A DNA stretch of 11,311 nt from an uncultured Synergistales bacterium (GTDB taxonomy: Bacteria > Synergistota > Synergistia > Synergistales > Aminobacteriaceae). The notes below the pieces were generated by a model. The model did not search any database, was not told the DNA's origin, and was given only the letters and a program-made list of their open reading frames with translations. Position 1 is the first letter of the stretch, and every line of letters starts with the position of its first letter. The stretch spans positions 1 through 11,311 of the forward strand of contig CALFXN010000195.1 in the NCBI GenBank assembly GCA_937957815.1, read 5' to 3'. Below are positions 1 to 7,469 of this stretch, in pieces. The position numbers were made by a program, and so were the translations under genes.

Positions 1-814
1 TCATTTCGTTTCCACGTTCTCCGCAGACGACATAGACGACTATTTCGGCTTCCGCTCATTTGGCGAGGTAGTGCTGAATATCGGTCTTCCCGGAGCCGAA
101 GGGGCCAGGTACACAGGCGGTTCCACCCATCGCTATGGGGAAGAAGGCATCGACGACTCTTTGCCCCGTCGTCATCGGAGTCACGGGAGGAAGTCTCTTT
201 GCGACCGGTCGTCCCTTCCGAACCGGCCATTTTTGCAACATAACGACTGGATGAACGGATTTCCCGTCCCTGATAGTTGCAATGACTTCCTCGACGGTGA
301 ACTCTCCCTTGGAAATGCTCTCGATCGTTCCTTGAATTCCCACAGGAACGAGGATTCTGTGTTCAACGAGAACCGTTTCCTGAACGACACCCAGAATATC
401 GCCAGCAACGACCGTATCTCCCTTCGATACTCTCGGTTCGAAAACCCATTTCTTGCTTCGGTCGATGGCGGGAACGAAAATTCCTCTTGAAATGTACGGG
501 CTCTTCGCAGCCTCTTCAATCAGTTCGAGAGGGCGTTGAACTCCGTCGTAGAACTGCTCGATCATTCCGGGTCCGAGCTCAACGCTGAGCGCTTCTCCCG
601 TGTCCACTACCGGCTCTCCAGGCATCAAACCGGATGTTTCTTCGTACGCCTGAATCGAAGCTGTATCGCCCTTGAGCTCAATGATCTCTCCGACGAGTCC
701 CAACGCTCCGATGCGTACGACGTCGTACATGCTCGCTCCGGTCATACCCTTCGCCACGACGAGCGGACCCGAGATCTTTTCTATAGTCCCCTGTATCTTC
801 TTGTCAGTGGCCAC
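1..814 (-). CDS. atpA: V-type ATPase catalytic subunit A, 5' part, interrupted by an in-frame TGA
   Basis: Catalytic A subunit of the V1 head, which hydrolyses or makes ATP. The start is GTG at 814, with GGAGG at 824-828, 9 nt upstream. Residues 1-70 or so form the N-terminal beta-barrel. About 110-190 is the A-specific insert that separates A from B subunits. The P-loop GPFGSGKT is at residues 237-244. Residue 252 is Lys, followed by TGA (56-58). The same frame then continues past the stop with [18 protein letters not shown] to the window edge, which is clear subunit A sequence where the family has Trp at the stop position. The gene is therefore partial at the left edge and broken by one codon. 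The substitutions T-D after the P-loop (family usually Val), H-Y (usually Gln) and V-C-G-E-R (usually G-C-G-E-R) are also unusual. It lies 33 nt downstream of atpF, last in this part of the operon. Identity is certain; whether the gene is functional is not. Confidence 0.93.
56..58 (-). other. In-frame TGA at the conserved Trp codon of atpA
   Basis: The minus-strand codons read Leu-Ala-Lys-TGA-Ala-Glu-Ala-Glu. In V/A-type A subunits this position is normally Trp (LAKW), so a single TGG to TGA change would explain it. Two other Trp codons in the same gene (in the SKKWVF and QKWPVR contexts) are TGG. TGA also ends five neighbouring genes at family-normal lengths (korD, korB, atpH, atpI, atpF), so a genome-wide reassignment of TGA is not supported. 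Confidence 0.85.
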
Positions 815-847
815 TCCGTATCGCCTCCACCAGAATTCTTCTGTCGT

Positions 848-1189
848 TCATTTCACGGCGAATATGTCCATACCGACAGCACGTTCAACGCTGCTCCGTA
901 TGGATCTCAAACCTGCCCCAGCACCGCCACGGATACCGGGAATCGTTACGATACTGACGGCACTCGTTTCGTTGATTTCCTGTACTAACTGCTGGTTCGC
1001 AACGTAGAATTCTTCCTGAAGAAAAACCACCGCATATTCATTCCTGACACACTTGAGCAGAATATCGCGAAATTCGTCGGTGGTCATGTCCTTCAGGATG
1101 AACGGAGTGACTCCGACTGCCTGGAAAGGGAGAACGGTTTCATAATCTCCGATTGCTGCCATCGCTCTGCTTTCTTCTTTACTGGACAC
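848..1189 (-). CDS. atpF: V-type ATPase subunit F
   Basis: Small stalk subunit F (NtpG-like), which sits with D on the central rotor shaft. At 113 aa it is close to the family norm of about 100-110. The N-terminal pattern IGDYETVLPFQAVGV corresponds to the family's first beta-strand and turn (IGD-x-x-[TS]-V-x-x-F-x-x-x-G). A second block, AVVFLQEEFY, is the usual internal strand, and the glycine-rich IPGIRGGAG matches the family's I-P-x-x segment. I chose GTG at 1189 because the first strand (RAMAAIGD) needs residues upstream of the only nearby ATG (1162), and because a GGGGG tract lies 10 nt upstream. With ATG at 1162 the protein would be 104 aa. With the GTG start it overlaps the end of atpC by 11 nt, suggesting coupled translation. 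Confidence 0.92.
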   Translation of the reverse strand: MSSKEESRAMAAIGDYETVLPFQAVGVTPFILKDMTTDEFRDILLKCVRNEYAVVFLQEEFYVANQQLVQEINETSAVSIVTIPGIRGGAGAGLRSIRSSVERAVGMDIFAVK

Positions 1190-2192
1190 GTCGCAGCAAC
1201 CCCCTTACCATTTCCCGATTTGTGCCGTTCGCAACAGACACGAGCAAAATACGCACATTCTTGGCTTCCATTTCCTTTGCCCAAAGGTATTGAATGATAT
1301 TGTCCTCAGAAAATGCTCCATATTTCGCTTTTGAAAGAACTTTGGTGATGTAGTCGTCAAGAACGCGTTCCATCTCCACAAGAACATGATTCATGTCACC
1401 GAGTTCTTTCAGCTCTCCGATGAGAATTCCGCAATCCGTAAATCCGACAAGCTTGGTCCATCCTTCGAGCGGTTCAGATAGCAGAGCCACAAGGCTCTCC
1501 TTCGATATATATCCCCCATCGTGGAAAAATGACTCCGCAGACGAGGCATCGACACCGATGCGGCGCAAACGGACCGCATTTCTGACGTTTTCCGCGTCGA
1601 TCTTCGCTCGTGTCCATGCAAGAATCGAAGGGATGGCACAATCCGAGCCCATTTTACGGATCATGAGATATTGCTGGTCGTCGAGTTCCTTTTCCACTTC
1701 GAGGATATTCTTCGCCTGTTCCCAAAGCGCGACGCTCTTGGGCAGAACGACATGAAGTCCGTACGGCAACAGCCTGTAATCCTCGCTTTCGACCGCCATA
1801 ACGAGATCGTCAGTCGGAATATTCCCAAGCTTCGTCAGAAGATCGAATCGCCTTTCGTGTCCCTCTTTTTGAAGAATATGACTCTTCACCAGTACTTTTA
1901 TGTTATGAAAGTCATAAGGAATTCTGCAGATTTCTACAAGCCGCTTGTCAGGTACGAATTTCTGGAGTTCCGAATAGACATACAACAGTTCGGATTCAAT
2001 CGCCTTATCGAATTCCCGATTTGATTTCAAGTCAGCAATCCAAGCCGCGTACGCAGTTTCCCCCAAGACTTTCATTGCTGCATCCAGATCTTCCGAATCC
2101 AGGATTCTCTGGTAGGAACTCTCGTCGAGAAGGCGGTTTCCCATTGCCCTCAAGCGGGCTACTGTATATCCATAACGCTCCGCCGGAGCCAT
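1179..2192 (-). CDS. atpC: V-type ATPase subunit C (d-like, rotor-membrane ring adaptor)
   Basis: Subunit C (homologous to eukaryotic subunit d) is the funnel-shaped adaptor between the central stalk and the K ring. At 337 aa it has the expected length. The N-terminal RYGYTVARLRAMGNRLLD is the typical opening of the family. The conserved helical blocks PYDFHNIKVLVKS (about 92-104) and YLWAKEMEAKNVRILL (about 304-319, matching the family's Y-x-x-x-[KR]-E-x-E-x-x-x-[IV]-R) are both present. No signal peptide or membrane segment is seen, as expected for a soluble stalk protein. It starts with ATG, with a strong GGAGG at 2200-2204, 7 nt upstream. It begins 17 nt after the atpE stop, and its 3' end overlaps atpF. 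Confidence 0.95.
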   Translation of the reverse strand: MAPAERYGYTVARLRAMGNRLLDESSYQRILDSEDLDAAMKVLGETAYAAWIADLKSNREFDKAIESELLYVYSELQKFVPDKRLVEICRIPYDFHNIKVLVKSHILQKEGHERRFDLLTKLGNIPTDDLVMAVESEDYRLLPYGLHVVLPKSVALWEQAKNILEVEKELDDQQYLMIRKMGSDCAIPSILAWTRAKIDAENVRNAVRLRRIGVDASSAESFFHDGGYISKESLVALLSEPLEGWTKLVGFTDCGILIGELKELGDMNHVLVEMERVLDDYITKVLSKAKYGAFSEDNIIQYLWAKEMEAKNVRILLVSVANGTNREMVRGLLRRVQ

Positions 2193-2209
2193 CGATCCAC
2201 CTCCGCACT

Positions 2210-2791
2210 CTAGGCCGAAAAGAGCCGGGACACGATATTCGCTTCGATATCGTCACGAACCCAACGAAGCAACATATCCCAGGAACAATTCGTGTCTATA
2301 TCTCCTTGTCTCAAAACAAACCCACCAGAAATGGGAATCCGGTTCTTGGCAAGCGTCAATCGAGTCTTATGTTCTTCATTGTATGTGGAAAGCCACTGTT
2401 CTGTGATGAACTTCTCATTTGCTCCGACAAGAAGCTCCTCATCGCCTTTGGGTGAGGAATTCCTCAAAAGCGCTTTTACGAAATTCAGATACTTTCCCTC
2501 AGGCAAATTCTGCAGAACCCGAAGCGCTTCCTTCAACGTGTCGTCAATAAGCTCCTGTTTGACGCCAAGCTCCATCTTCTGCACGTCAAGATTAGCAACG
2601 ATTTCGCGACGTCTGAATATCTCGGGTTCTTCCTTTTTCAAACGCTCCCTGTACTGAGACTCGATTACCGCGATCTCATCATCCGTCTTCTTCCCGACCC
2701 TGACGGTTTCATCACGCGCCGCATCGAGTATCCGTCGTGATTCTTGCTGCGCTTCGGACTCGATTTTGGCCTTTATTTCAGCCAATGACAT
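2210..2791 (-). CDS. atpE: V-type ATPase subunit E (peripheral stalk)
   Basis: Subunit E pairs with H (G-like) to form the peripheral stalk that holds the V1 head against rotation. At 193 aa it has the normal length. Residues 1-95 or so are highly charged and alanine/glutamate-rich with heptad-like spacing, consistent with the long coiled coil. The C-terminal part (about 105-193) carries the globular head pattern GGFVLRQGDIDTNCSWDMLL, matching the family's G-G-x-x-[LV]-x-x-x-x-[GD]-x-[IV]-x-x-[ND]-x-[ST]-x-[ED] signature. The ATG at 2791 is supported by GAGGTG at 2799-2804, 7 nt upstream. It lies 20 nt after atpK and 17 nt before atpC, inside the ATPase operon. Bacterial F-type operons also use the name atpE for the c subunit; this gene is unrelated to it. 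Confidence 0.93.
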   Translation of the reverse strand: MSLAEIKAKIESEAQQESRRILDAARDETVRVGKKTDDEIAVIESQYRERLKKEEPEIFRRREIVANLDVQKMELGVKQELIDDTLKEALRVLQNLPEGKYLNFVKALLRNSSPKGDEELLVGANEKFITEQWLSTYNEEHKTRLTLAKNRIPISGGFVLRQGDIDTNCSWDMLLRWVRDDIEANIVSRLFSA

Positions 2792-2811
2792 CGCTCATCA
2801 CCTCAAAGGTT

Positions 2812-3318
<507 letters not shown>

Positions 3319-3356
3319 TCAAGATTTATACTTCCGCCCAAGAGAGCCGGGGCACA

Positions 3357-5369
3357 TCAACTATTAGCAGAAGTCTCCGTTACATCGACATATTGAGATG
3401 AGTAGGTCAAGGGGGAAAAGAACTTCCCGCCGCCGGAGTAGAACTTGCTGAAGAACTCGACATATTGAAGTCGTAACGAATGGACGAACGCTCCAAGAAC
3501 ATTGACGGCCAAACCAAACGTATGCCCGACAAGAACAACGAGAATCGCAACAAACCATCCGACATACGGAATCCCGGACGATAATTTGCCGAGCATGTTG
3601 ATAATGACACCAACTGCGGCAGATGCGAGTCCCAATGCAAGCAGGCGACTATAACTCAATACGTCGCCCAGATATGACGTGGAACCGTAAACGGCCAGAA
3701 CGCCTGAGAAAAATTTCGACATGATTCCCGTTTTTCCGCGTCCCTGATACAAGAATACCGTCACGGCTCCAATGATCGCCATCCATTTCCCTATCGGAGA
3801 AAACACGGAAGGAAGTGCTCCGGCGGCCCCTCCAAGGAGAAAGAGAAGACCTGATAGCATCGTAATCCACGCACCCTTATCACAAAAGGCCGCCATGTAA
3901 TCCTTCTTCCGGAGGCAATCGTAGAACGCAATGAAAAGCCCGAAGCCCAAGTGGACGACCCCGAAGGTGAGAGCTATTCCAAGGATAGTCATCGGCTTTT
4001 GCATGGGATCTATAACAAAAAACAAATTCTTGATCGGCTTCAGGAAACTCAGAAAACCGACCGAGTCCACGAGGTCGCCGAACCAGCTTCCGGTCAACGC
4101 ACCATAAATAAGCGTCGAAACGGCCGCTCCGAGAATCAAGTGCATGAACTGCTTGACAGACGATGGCATTCTCTTGTACTTTCGAAGAAAGTACAAGAGT
4201 CCCGCGATCATGACAAGCGCATATCCCGCGTCGCCAAGACACATACCGAAGTATATGAAGAAAAACGGCGCCAAGAGTGGAGTAGGATCCAGCTCACCGT
4301 ACAGAGGCACACCATAGAGTTTCGTCAGCGTTTCATATGGAAGCGCCGCTTTGGCGTTCTGAAGAAGAGTGGGAGGAAGATCGCCCTCCCCCGGATCGGC
4401 AAGAACCATCTCAATGCTGTCGCGGAATGGAAGGAGCTCTCTTTTGAGGAAGTCGACGGCCTTTACCGGAACCCACGCTTGAAGGGCAATCGTCTGTTCC
4501 GTGACAATACTGTCATCAAGAGCCTCGAAACGTTTTCTGAGCGAAGAATAGTAATCGCTCAGACTTCGTATCGCAGGTACCATCTTCTCCGCTTCTTCGC
4601 CGACTTTGCGAACTATAAAAGCATCCTCTGCGGCGAGTGCGTCCTGTCGCTTTTTTAGCACGGCGATTTCGTCCGAAGCGTTCTGCGTCATATTGCGGGG
4701 AATTTCGACTCTTGAAAGAGAATACTTCGAAGAGATCTCGAAGGCCTCGGGTTCCCGTTCTTTCGCATACAACAGGGTCACCCAGACATCCGGATCCTTT
4801 TCATCAACTCGGGCTACAAAAATCTCCGTATCTTTTCCCAATCGAGATTCGACAGCGTTTTTCCAGCCCTGGAGCGACGCGACGGGCAAGGTCCCGGATA
4901 TTCCGCGAACACGTTCTGTCCCGCAGGAAAGAAATTCCATCGGGTAAGGAAAGTCCAGGAATTTTTTCAGAAGGTCCAGTTGGCCTATATTTTGCGAGAC
5001 TTCGGACCTCACGGCCATCAGACGCGACTCAAGCGAATGCATCCTTGCGGCGATGTCACCGACATTCGTTCCGGCCGACAGTTTTTCGAGTTCTTCCATG
5101 GAGAAGATTGGTCTTTCACCGAGCGATCTATCAAGAGAAGAAACGGGGTCTTTATAGTGAGGTTCGAGAAAGCGAAGAAGAAAACGGATGTCGGAGATTT
5201 GTCCGTCGATTTGCTGCAATCGCTCATTCATTACAGGAGCCTCGCGAGACGCATCATCCGTACGGCTGATAATTTCGCAACAGCCGACTTTCTGCAGTAC
5301 TCCGAGGACATCGTCACAAACCGACTTGTGCACGTACAGATCGAGTTTCTTGAGTTCAGCTACGGCCAT
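3357..5369 (-). CDS. atpI: V-type ATPase subunit I (membrane stator, a-like)
   Basis: Stator subunit I, homologous to eukaryotic subunit a, which carries the ion half-channels next to the K ring. At 670 aa it has the expected length. The first half (about 1-330) is soluble and partly coiled-coil. The second half contains about seven or eight hydrophobic segments, starting near TPLLAPFFFIYFGMCLGDAGYAL. The essential transport Arg is in LSYSRLLALGLA (about residue 575), and the conserved last-helix motif HSLRLQYVEFFSKFY is near 630-644, with another Arg near 633 and a Glu near 638. I chose ATG at 5369 because GAGGTGA (5379-5385) lies 9 nt upstream; a TTG at 5378 would sit directly against that site. 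The start overlaps atpH by 14 nt. The stop is TGA. Confidence 0.95.
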   Translation of the reverse strand: MAVAELKKLDLYVHKSVCDDVLGVLQKVGCCEIISRTDDASREAPVMNERLQQIDGQISDIRFLLRFLEPHYKDPVSSLDRSLGERPIFSMEELEKLSAGTNVGDIAARMHSLESRLMAVRSEVSQNIGQLDLLKKFLDFPYPMEFLSCGTERVRGISGTLPVASLQGWKNAVESRLGKDTEIFVARVDEKDPDVWVTLLYAKEREPEAFEISSKYSLSRVEIPRNMTQNASDEIAVLKKRQDALAAEDAFIVRKVGEEAEKMVPAIRSLSDYYSSLRKRFEALDDSIVTEQTIALQAWVPVKAVDFLKRELLPFRDSIEMVLADPGEGDLPPTLLQNAKAALPYETLTKLYGVPLYGELDPTPLLAPFFFIYFGMCLGDAGYALVMIAGLLYFLRKYKRMPSSVKQFMHLILGAAVSTLIYGALTGSWFGDLVDSVGFLSFLKPIKNLFFVIDPMQKPMTILGIALTFGVVHLGFGLFIAFYDCLRKKDYMAAFCDKGAWITMLSGLLFLLGGAAGALPSVFSPIGKWMAIIGAVTVFLYQGRGKTGIMSKFFSGVLAVYGSTSYLGDVLSYSRLLALGLASAAVGVIINMLGKLSSGIPYVGWFVAILVVLVGHTFGLAVNVLGAFVHSLRLQYVEFFSKFYSGGGKFFSPLTYSSQYVDVTETSANS

Positions 5370-5682
5370 ATCGAGCAATCACCTCTTCTGCAATCCAGGT
5401 AGCCGTCTGAGTGATTCGCCCCTTGTGGCTGCCCGAAAACGCAGCAATGCGTTCCTTTCCTGCCTCCACAATTTTCCGCGCCCGTTCCTCCGCTTCAGCT
5501 TCGACTCTGGAGACGGATTCCTTGTATCCCTTGAACGCGCTCTGCTTTGCACCCTTGATCTTTTGCTCGGCATCGTTCGTCGCCGCGTTTACAAGCTTCA
5601 CAGCCTCAGCCTTCGCGTCAACGATTCGTTTCTTGGAACTCATCTCCACAGCTTTTATCTCTTCCGCGAGGTTCAACGCCAT
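5356..5682 (-). CDS. atpH: V-type ATPase subunit H (G-like, peripheral stalk)
   Basis: Small peripheral stalk subunit (called H, G or NtpF-like in different species) that forms a coiled coil with subunit E. At 108 aa it has the normal length. It is almost wholly charged and alanine-rich, with heptad-like repeats from about residue 5 to 80 (many A-E-A, A-K-x-x-A steps) and a C-terminal segment WIAEEVIARYGRS. No membrane segment is visible, unlike F-type b subunits. It is first in the ATPase operon, downstream of two promoter candidates. I chose ATG at 5682 because a GGGGGG tract (5693-5698) lies 10 nt upstream; an in-frame GTG at 5688 is too close to it. The identity rests mainly on position and composition, since coiled coils carry few diagnostic residues. 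Confidence 0.87.
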   Translation of the reverse strand: MALNLAEEIKAVEMSSKKRIVDAKAEAVKLVNAATNDAEQKIKGAKQSAFKGYKESVSRVEAEAEERARKIVEAGKERIAAFSGSHKGRITQTATWIAEEVIARYGRS

Positions 5683-5714
5683 ACACACTACACCCCCCTT
5701 CCAATGTACGTACC

Positions 5715-5744
5715 ATTATAGAGTAAACGGCACTATCCCGTCAC
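5715..5744 (-). promoter_or_regulatory. Proximal promoter candidate of the ATPase operon (P2)
   Basis: A perfect TATAAT is read on the minus strand at 5720-5715, with GTGACG at 5744-5739, 18 nt upstream (four of six matches to the -35 consensus). It lies 32 nt upstream of the atpH start. An 8-bp palindrome, GTACGTAC (5706-5713), begins next to the -10 box, near the predicted transcription start. Confidence 0.55.
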
Positions 5745-5756
5745 AAAACCCCGATA

Positions 5757-5785
5757 ATTCTAATACCCTGAGAATTTTGTGTCAA
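5757..5785 (-). promoter_or_regulatory. Distal promoter candidate of the ATPase operon (P1)
   Basis: The minus strand has a perfect TTGACA at 5785-5780, a 17-nt spacer, and TAGAAT at 5762-5757 (five of six). This is a near-ideal housekeeping sigma promoter in the gap between the tRNA gene and atpH. Transcripts would begin about 65-70 nt upstream of the atpH start and pass through P2. Confidence 0.7.
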
Positions 5786-5822
5786 ACTTGGCATAAAGTC
5801 GAGGATAATTCGGGAAATGAAG

Positions 5823-5849
5823 TCCATTTTTGAAGGGGAAAAAAATGGA
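5823..5849 (-). repeat. 9-bp inverted repeat with a T-tract behind the tRNA gene
   Basis: TCCATTTTT at 5823-5831 is the exact inverse of 5841-5849, with a 9-nt loop. The upstream arm includes the tRNA discriminator base and the encoded CCA. A run of seven U residues (5839-5845 on the minus strand) follows the CCA at once. It may act as a termination or 3'-processing signal. It is not a canonical terminator, because no U-tract follows the hairpin itself. Confidence 0.4.
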
Positions 5850-5921
5850 GCGGACAACGGGGTTCGAACCCGCGACCCTCAGCTTGGGAAGCTGATGCTC
5901 TACCAACTGAGCTATGTCCGC
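5846..5921 (-). tRNA. tRNA-Gly(CCC)
   Basis: A full 76-nt cloverleaf is read on the minus strand. The acceptor stem is GCGGACA/TGTCCGC (7 bp), the D arm GCTC...GAGC with AGTTGGTA in the loop, and the anticodon stem TCAGC/GCTGA. The anticodon loop TTCCCAA gives anticodon CCC, and the T arm has a TTCGAAC loop. The discriminator is U, as in bacterial glycine tRNAs, and CCA is encoded (5848-5846). It decodes GGG. The T stem closes with a G-U pair. It has its own promoter 15 nt upstream and stands alone between rlmD and the ATPase operon. Confidence 0.96.
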
Positions 5922-5935
5922 TCGCTACGGAGGGT

Positions 5936-5964
5936 ATTATAGCCTTGCGCCGCAGGCTTTGCAA
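5936..5964 (-). promoter_or_regulatory. Promoter of the tRNA-Gly gene
   Basis: TTGCAA at 5964-5959, a 17-nt spacer and a perfect TATAAT at 5941-5936 lie on the minus strand. The predicted transcript start is about 7-8 nt upstream of the mature tRNA 5' end, as is common for stable RNA genes. The -35 box lies inside a 6-bp dyad, CCTTGC/GCAAGG (5943-5948 and 5961-5966). Confidence 0.75.
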
Positions 5965-6045
5965 GGTCATCCGATCGAGTATCGCCTATTTTGCAGACAT
6001 AGAGGCATATTCCTGCTCAAAGGATCATAAAAAGCGCGACTTCCT

Positions 6046-7404
6046 CTATGCGGAGGAGTTCTTTCGAATCAATGTCGCAACGCATTCGACATGCGTCGTT
6101 TGTGGAAACATATCGAACGGTCGTGCCTTGAGAAATCCGTATCCATTTTCGCTCAGAATACGAATATCCCGGGAAAGGGTCGCCGGATTGCACGAAACGT
6201 AAACGATTTTCGCAGGTCTCAGCTTCTTTCCGAGCTCTTCCAGCACCACACGATCGCACCCGGTTCGCGGCGGATCGACCAGGACAGTTTCGAAGGAATC
6301 CGTCATGCCGCCGACCGTATCTTCCGCGCACCCCGTCACCGCCGTAACATTCCGGATTCCGTTGATCTCACATGTCTGCAGAATCGCAGCAGCGGCCGAA
6401 GGCCATTCCTCGACAGCCACAACCTTCCGGAAGTGTCGTGCAAGATACATCGTCAAAGATCCTATTCCGGAATAAAGTTCCAGGAGATTCGCGCCATCGC
6501 CGGCTTCCGCCGCAGCATACTCGTACAGTCGCTTCGCCTGAAAACTGTTGACCTGAAAGAAATCCGCAATACCGTACCGATAAAGAAAATGGTCGAGGCG
6601 CTCCCGGATGGAAATTTCACCTGATATCTTCCGTATTTCGGCTCCAAGTATGACGTTCGAACGATCAGGATTTATATTGATACACACGCCACGCGGGATA
6701 ACCTCTTCGGAGCCGAGGAAAGCACGCAAAGCATCAATGGCAGCGGCGTCAGGCATCTGCCTGCAAACAAGCCCGAGAACGATATCCCCGGTAAACGTTC
6801 CCGAACGCAATACAATGTGCCTCAACAATCCGGAATGCCTTTTTTCATCGTACGGTGCAATCGGGAAACGCGGGAGCGTCCCGGAGATATTGCGAAAGAG
6901 GGACTCGAGTCCGCCGTCAATAACGGAACACGCATCGAGAGGGACAATGTCGTGCGTCTTTTCCCGAAAAAAACCTGTTTTCACACCTTTCGTGGTTTTT
7001 CGGACGGGGAATGACGCCTTGTTTCTGTATTTCCAGGCCCTCGGGCTCGCAATACATTCGTCAGTCCCATGAATCGGCTCCATTCCAGCGATTCTTTGGA
7101 ACGCATCTTTGACGATACGCGTTTTCAGCTGAAGTTGCAGTTCATACGTCGCGTGCTGGAGATTGCATCCACCGCAGGTTTCGTACCACCTGCACGCCGG
7201 AACACAACGCCGCCTTTCCTGCGAGAGATAACGGACGACTTGAGCAACGGCGTAGTCGCGAGTCTCGCGCGTAACGGCCACTTCGACTTCTTCATCGGGA
7301 AGCGCGCCTTCAACGAAGAGGACTTTCCCGTTTTTTAGATGGGTCAGTCCCCTTCCGTCGCTGCTGACCGATTCGATTGCAACAACCCGGTTTTCTGTTT
7401 TCAC
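6046..7404 (-). CDS. rlmD: 23S rRNA (uracil-C5)-methyltransferase, RlmD/RumA family
   Basis: SAM-dependent RNA uracil-5 methyltransferase, by family acting on 23S rRNA (U1939 in E. coli for RlmD). At 452 aa it shows an N-terminal TRAM-like RNA-binding domain (about 1-60). The [4Fe-4S] ligands are Cys71, Cys77 and Cys80 (ACRWYETCGGC) and Cys159 (DACSV). The SAM-binding LELYSGIGSLT is near 308-318 and DPPRTG near 377-382. The catalytic nucleophile is Cys405 in SCNPATLSRD, and the general base Glu440 is in HVECV. I chose GTG at 7404, with GAGAGG 9 nt upstream; a TTG at 7413 abuts that site and would add three residues. The gene follows a strong terminator by 15 nt and appears monocistronic. Clostridial relatives can modify both U747 and U1939 (RlmCD), so the exact target is not settled. 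Confidence 0.93.
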   Translation of the reverse strand: MKTENRVVAIESVSSDGRGLTHLKNGKVLFVEGALPDEEVEVAVTRETRDYAVAQVVRYLSQERRRCVPACRWYETCGGCNLQHATYELQLQLKTRIVKDAFQRIAGMEPIHGTDECIASPRAWKYRNKASFPVRKTTKGVKTGFFREKTHDIVPLDACSVIDGGLESLFRNISGTLPRFPIAPYDEKRHSGLLRHIVLRSGTFTGDIVLGLVCRQMPDAAAIDALRAFLGSEEVIPRGVCININPDRSNVILGAEIRKISGEISIRERLDHFLYRYGIADFFQVNSFQAKRLYEYAAAEAGDGANLLELYSGIGSLTMYLARHFRKVVAVEEWPSAAAAILQTCEINGIRNVTAVTGCAEDTVGGMTDSFETVLVDPPRTGCDRVVLEELGKKLRPAKIVYVSCNPATLSRDIRILSENGYGFLKARPFDMFPQTTHVECVATLIRKNSSA

Positions 7405-7413
7405 TGTCGACAA

Positions 7414-7419
7414 CCTCTC
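7414..7419 (-). promoter_or_regulatory. Ribosome binding site that decides the rlmD start
   Basis: GAGAGG is read on the minus strand. It is 9 nt upstream of GTG 7404 but directly adjacent to TTG 7413, favouring the GTG. It comes straight after the U-tract of the upstream terminator. Confidence 0.55.
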
Positions 7420-7450
7420 AAAAAAAGCCGCCGACTTCGTCGGCGGCTTT
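7420..7450 (-). terminator. Intrinsic terminator of the kor operon
   Basis: On the minus strand AAGCCGCCGAC and GTCGGCGGCTT form an 11-bp GC-rich stem with a GAA loop, followed directly by a U-tract. It lies about 20 nt after the korC stop. Because the stem has A-rich and T-rich flanks on both sides it could also work in the plus direction, but no plus-strand gene ends there. Confidence 0.92.
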
Positions 7451-7469
7451 GCATTCTTTTCCGGACCAC

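Noticed and set aside
56..58. Genetic code with TGA as Trp or Gly
   Set aside because: TGA ends korD, korB, atpH, atpI and atpF at family-normal lengths, often overlapping the next gene, and Trp elsewhere in atpA is TGG.
1..58. Selenocysteine insertion at the atpA TGA
   Set aside because: I see no stable hairpin just downstream of the TGA like a bacterial SECIS, and Trp rather than Cys is the family residue.
3951..4658. 235-codon open frame on the plus strand
   Set aside because: It is antisense to the membrane part of atpI and very rich in Arg and charged residues without any recognised motif. It is a shadow of the real gene.
5846..5921. tRNA gene as an attachment site for an integrated element
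   Set aside because: Both flanks are core genes with normal operon structure; no integrase and no duplicate of the tRNA 3' end are seen in the window.
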